Assembly (NCBI GenBank): GCA_903898715.1
Contig: CAIUGL010000184.1
Span: forward strand, 28,199 to 92,198
DNA length: 64,000 nucleotides
From: an uncultured Cytophagaceae bacterium
GTDB lineage: Bacteria > Bacteroidota > Bacteroidia > Cytophagales > Spirosomataceae
Reading direction: 5' to 3'
The position numbers were made by a program, and so were the translations under genes. Position 1 is the first letter of the stretch; each line of letters opens with the position of its first letter. The notes beneath the pieces were generated by a model, which had not been told where the DNA came from, did no database searches, and was given only the letters and a program-made list of their open reading frames with translations. Below are positions 43,057 through 51,694 of this stretch, in pieces.

Positions 43057-45675
43057 ATGCTTGAGCAGATACAGCACTCTTTTTCGCGTGGGAAAGCATG
43101 GATTCTCCAAGCAATCATGAAGCTTGTACATGTGTTGCTGGCGGGAATTAAAAAGGTAATCGGTGCCAAATTGTATGGGAAGGCTGAGGGCTTGGGCCAA
43201 CAAGCCATTGATTTCTACCAAGCAAAGCGCAATGCCATTCAGGCTTATTATGATGCTCGTGTCGATAAAAATTCACCCTATTATAAGCCCATCGTTCGCA
43301 TGTGGCGCATTACAGGTAAGACATTTTTATATGGGATGGTTTATTTGTTTGTCATTGAGACCAATATCTTTTGGTTAACAGGGCAAATGCCAAGTGTAGA
43401 TGATCTTCAAAACCCCAAATTATCGCAAGCTTCCGAGATTTATTCAGCAGATGGCGTGCTACTAGGTAAGTTTTTTGCGGAAAACAGAACACCGATCCGT
43501 GACTATAATTTGATTTCGCCCTATTTGGTACAGGCTTTAGTAGCGACAGAGGATGCTCGTTTCTATGAGCATACAGGTATTGATTTTCAGGCCTGGGCGG
43601 GTGTTGCGGTTGGCCTTGTAAAAGGCGGTGACCGTGGGGGTGGAAGTACGATTTCGCAGCAATTAGCTAAGAATTTATTCAAAACGCGAACTAAAAAGAG
43701 TTTCACCAAAACAGGTTTGTTGGGCTATATCCCCGGTTTAAATAAGTTAATCTATAAGTCTAAAGAGTGGGTCACAGCGATTAAACTCGAGCGGTTTTAC
43801 ACAAAGGATGAAATCGTTCTTTGGTATTTGAATACGGTAGATTACGGGAATAATGCCTACGGAATTAAGGTGGCTGCCAAAACCTATTTTAATACTTCGG
43901 CGGATAGTTTGAATATTCAAGAAGCTGCTATTTTAGTTGGCCTTCAAAAGGCAACAACCACCTATAATCCGAAGCGGTACGATGGCAAGCCTTTGGCAGA
44001 AAATAAGGCTTGGAAGCGTAGAAATGTGGTTTTGGCACAGATGGTTAAGGCAGGTTATTTGAAAAAAGCCGCGTATGATTCATTAGCACTGCTACCGATT
44101 GTCTTGCATGAGAATGAGGAATCTCCGTATGATGGAACGGGTAATTATTTCAAGGTTGCCGTTGCGAAATACATTCAGGAATGGGCGAAGGCCAATGAAA
44201 TGGAGATTGATTTGTATCGGGATGGTTTGAAAATTACAACGACGATTGATTCCCGTTTGCAAATTCATGCCGAAGAGTCGGTCGAAGAGGGCATGCGTTC
44301 GACACAAAAATCGTTTGATAATCATTGGTCAGGACAAAATCCATGGGTTGATGAATCTGGAAAAGAGATTCCTGGGTTTATTGATTCGGTAGCGAAACGG
44401 ACGGAATATTACAAAGCTTTGGTTAAGCGATATCCGAAAAATCCAGATTCCGTGCTGTACCAAATGAAAAACGTGAAGCGCAAAATGTGGGTTTATTCTC
44501 GGAATACCTTGGGTGAGGAGCAGCAAACGATGAGTGCGTACGATTCCATTCAATACTATAAACGCTTTTTGCAAGCGGGTATGATGACCCTCGATCCCTA
44601 CACGGGTCATATCAAAGCGTGGGTCGGCGGACTAGATTTTAAATACTTTAAGTACGATCACGTGAAGCAAAGTAAGCGTCAAGCAGGGTCAACTTTCAAA
44701 CCTTTCGTGTATACTGCTGCGATTGACGGTCCACGCGACTTATCACCATGTTTTGCTGTAGAAGATGCGCCGTATTCCTTGGAAATTGAGGAGAATGGGG
44801 AGAAGAAAATTTGGAGTCCACACAATGCAGATGGCACGTTCTCCTATAGCTTGATGCCATTGAAACGGGCTTTGGCGAAGTCGGTGAATACGGTCACTGC
44901 CCGCCTCACCAACGATATCGTAGGTCCGGATACGGTCATGTATTATGCCCAAAAAATGGGAATAAAGAGTCCTTTGAAGCCAGTAGCATCGATTGGTTTG
45001 GGATCTTTTGATGTGTCTTTATTTGAGATGATTGGGGCATATTCGGCCTTTGTAAATGAAGGAATTCATGTAGAGCCAATGCTCGTCACGGAGATTAAAG
45101 ATCAAAATGGTAAAGTGATTCAAACATTTGAATCAACAGCAACTCGGGTGATCAAGAAAGAATCGGCTCAATTAGTTCGGTCCATGCTGGAAGGAGTAAT
45201 CCATGAAGGAGGAACCGCCAGTTCGTTGCTTTGGGGCGATGGAGCAGCTTTATTGCCCGAAGGGAATAATCGCTATGCACACAATTTTGCGGGTAAAACG
45301 GGTACCACCTCGAATCATTCGGATGGTTGGTTTATCGGGATGACTCAAAATTTAATTTCGGGTGTCTGGGTCGGCGGAGATGATCGATCTATTCACTTCC
45401 GTTCCGGTGCACTGGGCGAGGGATCAAAAACTGCCATGCCTATTTATAAACGGTTTATGTTGAAAGTAGTCAAAGATCCCGCGTTAGCGATATATAAACC
45501 TGCACCGTTCGATCGATTGGATAAGCGCGTGGTCAAGAAAGATTTTGATTGTGGTAATGGGATTAGTACGTTACCTGATTCGCTTCAGGTGTCAGACGCG
45601 GAGTTAGATTCCTTAAATGCATTGATGGAAAATCCAACAGAACCAACCGATTCAAGTAATCAGAGTCCTAATTAG
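43057..45675 (+). CDS. Class A penicillin-binding protein 1A
   Basis: Bifunctional peptidoglycan synthase. The 872-residue protein has a basic cytoplasmic stretch of about 90 residues, one membrane helix (FLYGMVYLFVIETNIFWL), a GT51 glycosyltransferase domain (EDARFYEHTGIDFQA, GGSTISQQLAKNLF, YLNTVDYGNNAYGI) and a transpeptidase domain with STFK (Ser545-Lys548), SVN and KTGTT motifs. An insert with several Trp/Tyr lies between the domains (about 420-510). It shares an mRNA with the TrpF-like gene upstream and hemF downstream, with gaps of 1-3 nt. Confidence 0.96.
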   Translation: MLEQIQHSFSRGKAWILQAIMKLVHVLLAGIKKVIGAKLYGKAEGLGQQAIDFYQAKRNAIQAYYDARVDKNSPYYKPIVRMWRITGKTFLYGMVYLFVIETNIFWLTGQMPSVDDLQNPKLSQASEIYSADGVLLGKFFAENRTPIRDYNLISPYLVQALVATEDARFYEHTGIDFQAWAGVAVGLVKGGDRGGGSTISQQLAKNLFKTRTKKSFTKTGLLGYIPGLNKLIYKSKEWVTAIKLERFYTKDEIVLWYLNTVDYGNNAYGIKVAAKTYFNTSADSLNIQEAAILVGLQKATTTYNPKRYDGKPLAENKAWKRRNVVLAQMVKAGYLKKAAYDSLALLPIVLHENEESPYDGTGNYFKVAVAKYIQEWAKANEMEIDLYRDGLKITTTIDSRLQIHAEESVEEGMRSTQKSFDNHWSGQNPWVDESGKEIPGFIDSVAKRTEYYKALVKRYPKNPDSVLYQMKNVKRKMWVYSRNTLGEEQQTMSAYDSIQYYKRFLQAGMMTLDPYTGHIKAWVGGLDFKYFKYDHVKQSKRQAGSTFKPFVYTAAIDGPRDLSPCFAVEDAPYSLEIEENGEKKIWSPHNADGTFSYSLMPLKRALAKSVNTVTARLTNDIVGPDTVMYYAQKMGIKSPLKPVASIGLGSFDVSLFEMIGAYSAFVNEGIHVEPMLVTEIKDQNGKVIQTFESTATRVIKKESAQLVRSMLEGVIHEGGTASSLLWGDGAALLPEGNNRYAHNFAGKTGTTSNHSDGWFIGMTQNLISGVWVGGDDRSIHFRSGALGEGSKTAMPIYKRFMLKVVKDPALAIYKPAPFDRLDKRVVKKDFDCGNGISTLPDSLQVSDAELDSLNALMENPTEPTDSSNQSPN

Positions 45676-45676
45676 T

Positions 45677-46558
45677 ATGCATAAAGAACAGATAGAAGCG
45701 TATTTTCGCGATTTACAAGATCGTATTTGCCAAGGAATCGCCGAGGCAGATGGAACAGGAACATTCAAAGAAGATCTTTGGTCGCGCCCGGAAGGTGGCG
45801 GCGGTCGTACACGTTTGATTCAAAACGGCAGTATCTTAGAAAAGGCAGGTGTTAATTTTTCCGCAGTTTCTGGCCCGTTGCATCCCAAAATGGTGACCAG
45901 CTTAAACGTGACGGAAGAAGTTGAATTCTTCGCTACGGGTGTATCCATCGTGATGCATCCATACAATGCCTGGGTTCCCATCATTCACATGAATGTGCGT
46001 TATTTTGAACTGAGCAATGGTCAAAGTTGGTTCGGTGGTGGAATCGATTTAACACCTCATATTATTATTCCGGAGCAGGCGAAGTGGTTTCACCAACAAG
46101 TCAAAGCGGCGTGTGATGGGTTTGGAGACGATGTTTATGCGCGTTATAAAACGTGGGCGGATGATTATTTTTTCAATACGCATCGGAATGAAACCCGTGG
46201 AATTGGGGGTATATTCTTTGATTACTTAAAAGAAGACAAAGCAAAAACATTTGACTTTGTGAAGTCGGTGGGTGAAACATTCGTTCCCATATACAGTCAT
46301 TTGATGAAAGCAAACGCCAGCAAACCAGTTAGCGATCAAGAACGTGATTTTCAATTGTTGCGCCGGGGACGTTATGTGGAGTTTAACTTAGTGCATGACC
46401 GGGGTACCAAATTTGGTTTGGAGACGAATGGTCGGACGGAATCGATATTAATGAGTTTGCCGCCATTGGCATCTTGGGAGTATATGCATGATGCGAGTGG
46501 GTATCCGGAGGGTCAAAAAACCTTAGATTTGTTGAAAAAGGGAATTGATTGGGTATAA
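45677..46558 (+). CDS. hemF: Oxygen-dependent coproporphyrinogen III oxidase HemF
   Basis: Oxidative decarboxylation of coproporphyrinogen III to protoporphyrinogen IX, using O2, in haem synthesis. The 293 residues show GGGGRTRLIQNG, VTSLNVTEEVEFFATGVSIVMHPYNAWVPIIHMNVRYFEL, WFGGGIDLTP, RGIGGIFFDYL, RRGRYVEFNLVHDRGTKFGLETNGRTESILMSLPP, a near-complete family signature. The O2-dependent form suggests an aerobic host. A strong terminator overlaps its stop. Confidence 0.97.
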   Translation: MHKEQIEAYFRDLQDRICQGIAEADGTGTFKEDLWSRPEGGGGRTRLIQNGSILEKAGVNFSAVSGPLHPKMVTSLNVTEEVEFFATGVSIVMHPYNAWVPIIHMNVRYFELSNGQSWFGGGIDLTPHIIIPEQAKWFHQQVKAACDGFGDDVYARYKTWADDYFFNTHRNETRGIGGIFFDYLKEDKAKTFDFVKSVGETFVPIYSHLMKANASKPVSDQERDFQLLRRGRYVEFNLVHDRGTKFGLETNGRTESILMSLPPLASWEYMHDASGYPEGQKTLDLLKKGIDWV

Positions 46559-46590
46559 AAAAAGGTGAGCATTTCGTGCTCACCTTTTTT
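46558..46590. terminator. Bidirectional terminator between hemF and a minus-strand gene
   Basis: A 14-bp perfect stem (AAAAAAGGTGAGCA/TGCTCACCTTTTTT) with a 5-nt TTTCG loop. The A and T tracts make it usable from both directions. Confidence 0.92.
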
Positions 46591-46593
46591 GTT

Positions 46594-46995
46594 TTATTGG
46601 GCTGCTTCCCAAACAACCTCGAGACTTTTTGGGGTCATCAAAAGGATTCGAGTAGGAGCGGGTAATAATACTAGTCGGGCAGCAGCGGCAGGATCTTCTA
46701 TCCATTCAACTTCAACGCCTTCTTTTTTACCTATTTCAATTTCACCATCGGCCGTTTCCACAAATTTCTTAGCTAAATAGGCTGTAGGCAATAAAACATC
46801 TGATTCTGGACAATGTTTGATGTGTACTTTCTCTAGAATTTCTTCCAACTCATCTCCATATTTTTCGTTGAATTCATCTTCCAAATCGTGTAGTAATTCT
46901 TCGACATCATCATAGGTATCATCAGAATAACTCAATTTGCTTAATTTCAAGCGTTGTTCTAGAATGGCAATCATCGCCTCGTCAATCGTATTCAT
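46594..46995 (-). CDS. Acidic conserved-type protein of unknown function
   Basis: Unrecognised 133-residue soluble protein with no signal peptide. The N-terminal half is very acidic (YSDDTYDDVEELLHDLEDEFNEKYGDELEEILEKV); the C-terminal half is a mixed alpha/beta segment containing LLPTAYLAKKF and LLPAPTRILLMTPKSLEVVW. It is transcribed alone between hemF and menC on the minus strand and is convergent with hemF. Codon use looks like that of its neighbours. I assign no function. Confidence 0.75.
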   Translation of the reverse strand: MNTIDEAMIAILEQRLKLSKLSYSDDTYDDVEELLHDLEDEFNEKYGDELEEILEKVHIKHCPESDVLLPTAYLAKKFVETADGEIEIGKKEGVEVEWIEDPAAAARLVLLPAPTRILLMTPKSLEVVWEAAQ

Positions 46996-47026
46996 TCAAT
47001 TCAATGTTTAAAATGATGCCGTAAAT

Positions 47027-48073
47027 TTAGGCAAAAGGATTTGTTCTTTTGGTATGTGGATTGGAATAAATGTGCCCTTTTTGAATCGAAAGACCACAAT
47101 CGAAATTGTTGGTATACAGTTTTCCGGTACCTAAACCTTGTGGGAGTGGATTTCGGTATTCACCTGTAAATTGCGCAACTGCTTGTAGCCCAATATTGGA
47201 TTCTAATGCAGAGGTAATCCACCAATCAGTTCCTACGGTTTCGGCCGCTTGAATCCATTCGTTACTAGCTCTAAAACCACCTAAAAGACTTGGTTTCAAA
47301 ATGATGTAGGGTGCTTGTATGGATTCTAATAATGCCTGCGGGTCTTTAGCCTGAATTAATTCTTCATCGAGGGCAATCGGTAAAATGTTTAATGCGCACA
47401 ATGCACGCATTGCTTTCCACTGTCCTGCTTGTATCGGTTGTTCGATGGAATGAATGTCAAGTTTCGCGAGTCTTTCCAATTTTGACGGGGCTTCCTGAGG
47501 CGAGAATGCACCATTAGCATCTACCCGAATGGTTAATTCAGCTGCCGAGAAGTGTTTACGGATCTCTGAAATAATCTCGATCTCTTGTTCGAAATCAATG
47601 GCGCCAATTTTTAATTTAAGACAATCATAACCCTCTGCGAGTTTCTCTGCGATTTGTTGGCGCATAAACTCAGGACTACCCATCCAAATCAAGCCATTTA
47701 TTGGCAAACTTGATACACCTCGTGCGAATGAATTATCAAAGTATATTCCATCTTTTGCGTGAAAATAATCTAGCAAAGCCATTTCAAGAGCCGCCCGAAA
47801 GGAGGGCTGTTCAAATGGGATGGTTTGCACCAATGCGTCTATATCTTCTGGATTTTCTGGTAGGTGTTTGATTGTCGCGATGGCTTTTTGAAATGCAGGT
47901 AGGCAATCCTCTTCAAATTCTGGACTTAAGCCACGCAATGGTCCGGCTTCGCCTAGGCCAATTTTCCCATCTTGTTCAATTTGTATGAAATAGCTCGTTT
48001 TTTGTGTCAGTACCCCGCGTGATGTACCTGCTTCGAAATGGAATTGTAGGGGATGGCTGAGCAATTGAATCAT
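47027..48073 (-). CDS. menC: o-Succinylbenzoate synthase MenC-like enolase-superfamily enzyme
   Basis: Dehydration step of menaquinone synthesis. The 348-residue protein has the muconate-lactonizing-enzyme layout: an N-terminal capping domain, then KLKIG (Lys base), DANGAF (metal Asp), EQP (metal Glu), DEE (metal Asp) and the second Lys in LKPSLLGG, plus SALESNIG. That set is characteristic of MenC, although the related N-acyl amino acid racemases and dipeptide epimerases share most of it. The ATG at 48073 is chosen; a longer frame would run through the divergent lpxK promoter and coding region. No other men genes are nearby. Confidence 0.88.
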   Translation of the reverse strand: MIQLLSHPLQFHFEAGTSRGVLTQKTSYFIQIEQDGKIGLGEAGPLRGLSPEFEEDCLPAFQKAIATIKHLPENPEDIDALVQTIPFEQPSFRAALEMALLDYFHAKDGIYFDNSFARGVSSLPINGLIWMGSPEFMRQQIAEKLAEGYDCLKLKIGAIDFEQEIEIISEIRKHFSAAELTIRVDANGAFSPQEAPSKLERLAKLDIHSIEQPIQAGQWKAMRALCALNILPIALDEELIQAKDPQALLESIQAPYIILKPSLLGGFRASNEWIQAAETVGTDWWITSALESNIGLQAVAQFTGEYRNPLPQGLGTGKLYTNNFDCGLSIQKGHIYSNPHTKRTNPFA

Positions 48074-48093
48074 GTTGCAATTTATTATTTTTG
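48065..48093 (+). promoter_or_regulatory. Promoter (TTG-N18-TATTTTTG) for lpxK
   Basis: TTG at 48065-48067, an 18-nt spacer and TATTTTTG at 48086-48093. It overlaps the first codons of divergent menC, and it excludes the in-frame upstream start at 48072 for lpxK. Confidence 0.65.
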
Positions 48094-48140
48094 TGGCATT
48101 TTTGCCCCTCCCTAGATTATTTATTAGCTTTAGGCCGATT

Positions 48141-49145
48141 ATGAAAAAGTGGGTATTTCGATTATTGGCAGGAATTTTTGGCGCAATCACGCGCTTCCGG
48201 AATACATGGTATGATCGAGGTGTGTTGTCATCCACGCATGTTATGAAGCCATTTACATTGGTCGTAGGCAATCTAGCCGTGGGCGGTACCGGCAAAAGCC
48301 CATTAGTTACGTACTTGATTACACATTGGAAATTTTCGGGTACGGTTGGGATTCTGAGTAGGGGTTATGGCCGTAAAACATCTGGTTTTCGATGGGTTGA
48401 TGCTGATTCAACTGCCTCTACTGTGGGCGATGAACCATTAGCCTACAAGCGTCAATTTGCTGATTTACCAGTTGCAGTCTGTGAGAATCGATTGAAAGGC
48501 ATTGAAGAAATGAAGGATTTGGATGCCATTATATTAGATGATGCATTTCAGCATCGTGCTTTGAAGGCTGATTTGAATTTAGTTTGCACCACCTTTTCTA
48601 AGCCATTTTTTTCGGATAAATTATTGCCCTTGGGGCGCTTGCGGGAGTCTGCGGATGGGATCAAAAGAGCGCATGCGTTGATTGTAAATCGTTGTCCAGA
48701 TGTTTTGAGCGAAGCCCAAAAGGAGCCATTCTTACAATTTGATTTACCCGTTTTCTTTACTAAAGTTGGCTATGGGGTACCGGTTGGAAACAATGCAAAA
48801 AACATCTCTGCTTGGCATCTTTTCGCCGGTATAGCGGATCCTTTGCCTTTTTTCAAAGCGGCGAAAAAGTTTGGCGATATTCTGAATCAGGAAACCTATG
48901 CAGATCATTACGCTTTTCAGCAAGCTGATTATCAATATTGGGAGCATGTGGCGGCTAGCTTACATCCTTCAGCGGGAATATTAACCACACACAAAGATTA
49001 TGTGCGGATGGAGGAGCATGTAAGGAGCTACTCGGCACTGCAGTCACGTTTGTTTTATTTGCCCATGCAGATGGAATTTTTAGATCAAGAAACGGAGTTT
49101 TGGGCTTGGTTAACTTCTCAGGTTCCGCTTAATCTTAAAAAATAG
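48141..49145 (+). CDS. lpxK: Tetraacyldisaccharide 4'-kinase LpxK
   Basis: Phosphorylates the 4' position of the lipid A precursor at the inner membrane. The ATG at 48141 gives 334 residues with the usual membrane-associated N-terminus (KKWVFRLLAGIFGAITRFRNTWYDRG), the P-loop GNLAVGGTGKSPLV, GILSRGYGRK, the DDAFQHRALKADLNLV block and the THKDY segment. It shows that the host makes lipid A. It is followed 13 nt later by a porin-like gene. Confidence 0.95.
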   Translation: MKKWVFRLLAGIFGAITRFRNTWYDRGVLSSTHVMKPFTLVVGNLAVGGTGKSPLVTYLITHWKFSGTVGILSRGYGRKTSGFRWVDADSTASTVGDEPLAYKRQFADLPVAVCENRLKGIEEMKDLDAIILDDAFQHRALKADLNLVCTTFSKPFFSDKLLPLGRLRESADGIKRAHALIVNRCPDVLSEAQKEPFLQFDLPVFFTKVGYGVPVGNNAKNISAWHLFAGIADPLPFFKAAKKFGDILNQETYADHYAFQQADYQYWEHVAASLHPSAGILTTHKDYVRMEEHVRSYSALQSRLFYLPMQMEFLDQETEFWAWLTSQVPLNLKK

Positions 49146-49158
49146 CTACCTTTACGGC

Positions 49159-51132
49159 GTGAAAATTCGATTCCTCGTATTTCTTTTTGGTCTCATTACC
49201 TTTCAAAGTATAGGTCAATTTCCTAACCCCAATAATCCCATGGGAAACGGGGGGATGAATACGAATGGAGGATTTCCAGCGGCGAATACAAGGCCAACTA
49301 CCCAAACGCAAGGACCTCAAAAATCAGGCAGAGCTGCGCTAGATGATTCTACGAAGCAAATCTATGGTCCAGAATCTATGCACTATTTTCTAGAGCAAGA
49401 TGTGATGGATAGTCAGATTCAAAAGCGACGCATTGATACCACCTTACATCTATTTCATCGCTATTTATTTCAAGAGCGCAGTGGGTTTTTACAGGCTAAT
49501 TTGGGTTCGGATGGTACGGCCACGCGGTCCATTTTTACCCCAGTAACAGTGACTTTAGGTACGCAATTAGGCTATAATGCTTATACTCCTTATGCTTTTG
49601 CGCCTGAAAAAGTTCATTATATAAATACAAAATCCCCTTTTTCTGCTGTTGAATTTAACGATGGCGCCGGTGGTCAAACCCGGTTAAACTTTTCATTTGC
49701 CAGAAATGTCGATTCCCTTTGGAACGTTGGCATTGAATTACAGCGTCTCGTTTCGGACAAAGCTTTTACCGATGATGCATTTAAAGCACGCAATATTAAT
49801 TTGACAGGGCAGTGGGGATTTTTAGTGCATACCAATTACCGTTCCCGTTCTGATCGCTATCGGATTTTAGCTCACATTAATTACTATGATCACGCTGTAA
49901 ATGATCAGGGTGGAATCATGTTAATTAATGACCTGACGCCCATTCAGGCGCTGAAATATGTGGATAATACCGCTTTTTTGACGGCTGCGAAGACGCAGAC
50001 AAAAGATAAGTTTTTGAAGTTTCATGTCTACCAAGAATTTATTGGATTTAAGGGGTTGCAGTTGTTTCAGCGTTTGGATGTAGAAAGCCGACAAGTCAAA
50101 TTCAGAGATTTAGATTTTGAGAATAATTTGGGGAAACGTTTTTACCCTAAAACGTACATTAATTACATACAAGCACCCGAGTCAGATTCGTTGTATAACG
50201 AGAATAATTGGCAGTCTTTCAGTCATCAAACCGGATTGAAGGGGGTATTTAGAAAGTTTACGTACCGGGCGCATGTGCGTCAGCGCTATTGGTCGGTCAA
50301 TAATCCGCTTACTGATGTGACAAAAAACAGACTTGAAAATTATGTGGGTCTTTGGTTGCATCAAAAATTCACTGAAACCGTTGATTTTACCGCTGAGGGG
50401 GAATATTTGATCGGGTCTGATTATCAATTAAAGGCTAAGTTTGAGTCGCCGTGGTTTTATGTGCAAGCTCAGCGGACTTCGTCGAGTCCAAGTATTGCGC
50501 AAACGTGGATGTATAATTCCTCTTATCGTTGGGATAAAGTCCTGAACCAAATTTCATTTGATCAGTTGGAAGGTGGAATTTCAATCGGAAATGCGAAAAT
50601 GTATTTTAAACCCTCGGTTACGATTCAGCGAATTGCGAATTGGGTGTATTTTGATAGCTTAGCCAATGTGCGTCAAGAGTCTAAGGGACTCGGCGTATTT
50701 CGTACGGGATTAGCTTGGGGTGGGGAACGTGGGCGTTTCGTTTGGAATTCCAATGTTTTCGCTAATACGTTGACGGGACCTGATGTGATGCGCATGCCCA
50801 ATTTGGCAGCAAATGCGAACCTAGCTGTAAATGTTCAATACAAGAAACTCCTGTATGTGCAAATCGGTCTAGACGCACATTATTTGTCGGCCTATTACGG
50901 TGATGCCTACATGCCGGCGACCCAACAATTTCACTTACAAAATCAAGTGAAACTACCCGCATTCGTACAGGTGGATCCTTATCTGAGTTTACGTATCAAT
51001 CGGGTCCGCTTATTTTTCAAATATGCGAATGCTGCGCAGGGCTTAATTTCAGATAATCATTATGTGGCTTATTTATATCCTGCCATGCGAAGAAGTTTTG
51101 CCTATGGGGTTAAGTGGCTTTTATTTGATTAA
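49159..51132 (+). CDS. Putative outer-membrane porin
   Basis: The 657-residue protein has a signal peptide (FLVFLFGLITFQSIGQ), a low-complexity Asn/Gly/Pro/Thr/Gln-rich stretch (about 21-55), then long alternating aromatic-rich strands and a C-terminal segment ending FAYGVKWLLFD with terminal aromatic residues. It matches the Bacteroidota putative porin family. The transported solute is unknown. The GTG start follows a TACCTTTA box (TAnnTTTG with a last-base change) by 4 nt, so it may have its own promoter despite lying just after lpxK. Confidence 0.83.
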   Translation: MKIRFLVFLFGLITFQSIGQFPNPNNPMGNGGMNTNGGFPAANTRPTTQTQGPQKSGRAALDDSTKQIYGPESMHYFLEQDVMDSQIQKRRIDTTLHLFHRYLFQERSGFLQANLGSDGTATRSIFTPVTVTLGTQLGYNAYTPYAFAPEKVHYINTKSPFSAVEFNDGAGGQTRLNFSFARNVDSLWNVGIELQRLVSDKAFTDDAFKARNINLTGQWGFLVHTNYRSRSDRYRILAHINYYDHAVNDQGGIMLINDLTPIQALKYVDNTAFLTAAKTQTKDKFLKFHVYQEFIGFKGLQLFQRLDVESRQVKFRDLDFENNLGKRFYPKTYINYIQAPESDSLYNENNWQSFSHQTGLKGVFRKFTYRAHVRQRYWSVNNPLTDVTKNRLENYVGLWLHQKFTETVDFTAEGEYLIGSDYQLKAKFESPWFYVQAQRTSSSPSIAQTWMYNSSYRWDKVLNQISFDQLEGGISIGNAKMYFKPSVTIQRIANWVYFDSLANVRQESKGLGVFRTGLAWGGERGRFVWNSNVFANTLTGPDVMRMPNLAANANLAVNVQYKKLLYVQIGLDAHYLSAYYGDAYMPATQQFHLQNQVKLPAFVQVDPYLSLRINRVRLFFKYANAAQGLISDNHYVAYLYPAMRRSFAYGVKWLLFD

Positions 51133-51139
51133 TTTTTGA

Positions 51140-51147
51140 TATGTTTG
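51140..51147 (+). promoter_or_regulatory. -7 box (TATGTTTG) for the dehydrogenase operon
   Basis: TATGTTTG fits TAnnTTTG and lies 25 nt before the ATG of the gluconate dehydrogenase subunit 3 gene. No TTG at the usual distance is seen. Confidence 0.55.
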
Positions 51148-51172
51148 TAGGTATAATTTTATCCTATTAAAC

Positions 51173-51691
51173 ATGAATTTTACTACTCGTCGGGATTGGA
51201 TCAAAGGAATGGCCTTAGCCACCTTAGGTTCCGTAGTTTCCTACCCATTATCAGCACAAAATTCTGGAAATACCTTAGCATTATCTGCTATCGATGAAGC
51301 GTCCTTAAACCTATGGATGGGAGCGATTATTCCAGAATCAAAAATTCCAGGAGCTGTCAGTCTAGGTGTTCCAGCGTTTGTCAAAACCATGCTCAAAGAT
51401 TGTTACGAACCAGCTGCTCAATCAACCTTTCAAAAAGTTTTAGGTCAAATTCCTGCTTGGTTTCAAACTGAAAATGGTCATGCCATTGCAGATGCAACTG
51501 CGGCTGAAAAGGAGCAATTCTTATTTCTGTTGGAAAAAGGTCATTTTGGTGCAGAGGCACAAAAGGCCATGGCTACCTTGAAAGGTTTAACGATTCAGGG
51601 CTACTCGACCACGGAATATGTATTAGTTAATCATTTAAATTATCAAATGGCACCCGGTTTTTGGAATCCGTGCGTACCTGTCAAAAAATAG
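51173..51691 (+). CDS. Gluconate 2-dehydrogenase subunit 3 family protein (Tat hitchhiker subunit)
   Basis: The 172-residue protein opens with a twin-arginine-type signal (TTRRDWIKGMALATLG, ending SAQ near residue 29). The mature part (LWMGAIIPESKIPGAVSLGVPAFVKTML) matches the small subunit of FAD-dependent sugar dehydrogenases, known to act as a chaperone and Tat export partner for a signal-less catalytic subunit. It starts the operon; the GMC subunit begins 3 nt later. The sugar or polyol oxidised is unknown. Confidence 0.92.
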   Translation: MNFTTRRDWIKGMALATLGSVVSYPLSAQNSGNTLALSAIDEASLNLWMGAIIPESKIPGAVSLGVPAFVKTMLKDCYEPAAQSTFQKVLGQIPAWFQTENGHAIADATAAEKEQFLFLLEKGHFGAEAQKAMATLKGLTIQGYSTTEYVLVNHLNYQMAPGFWNPCVPVKK

Positions 51692-51694
51692 ACG

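Noticed and set aside
48073..48295. N-terminal extension of MenC
   Set aside because: The extension would be antisense to the start of lpxK and through its promoter, and the residues do not resemble any enolase-superfamily capping domain.
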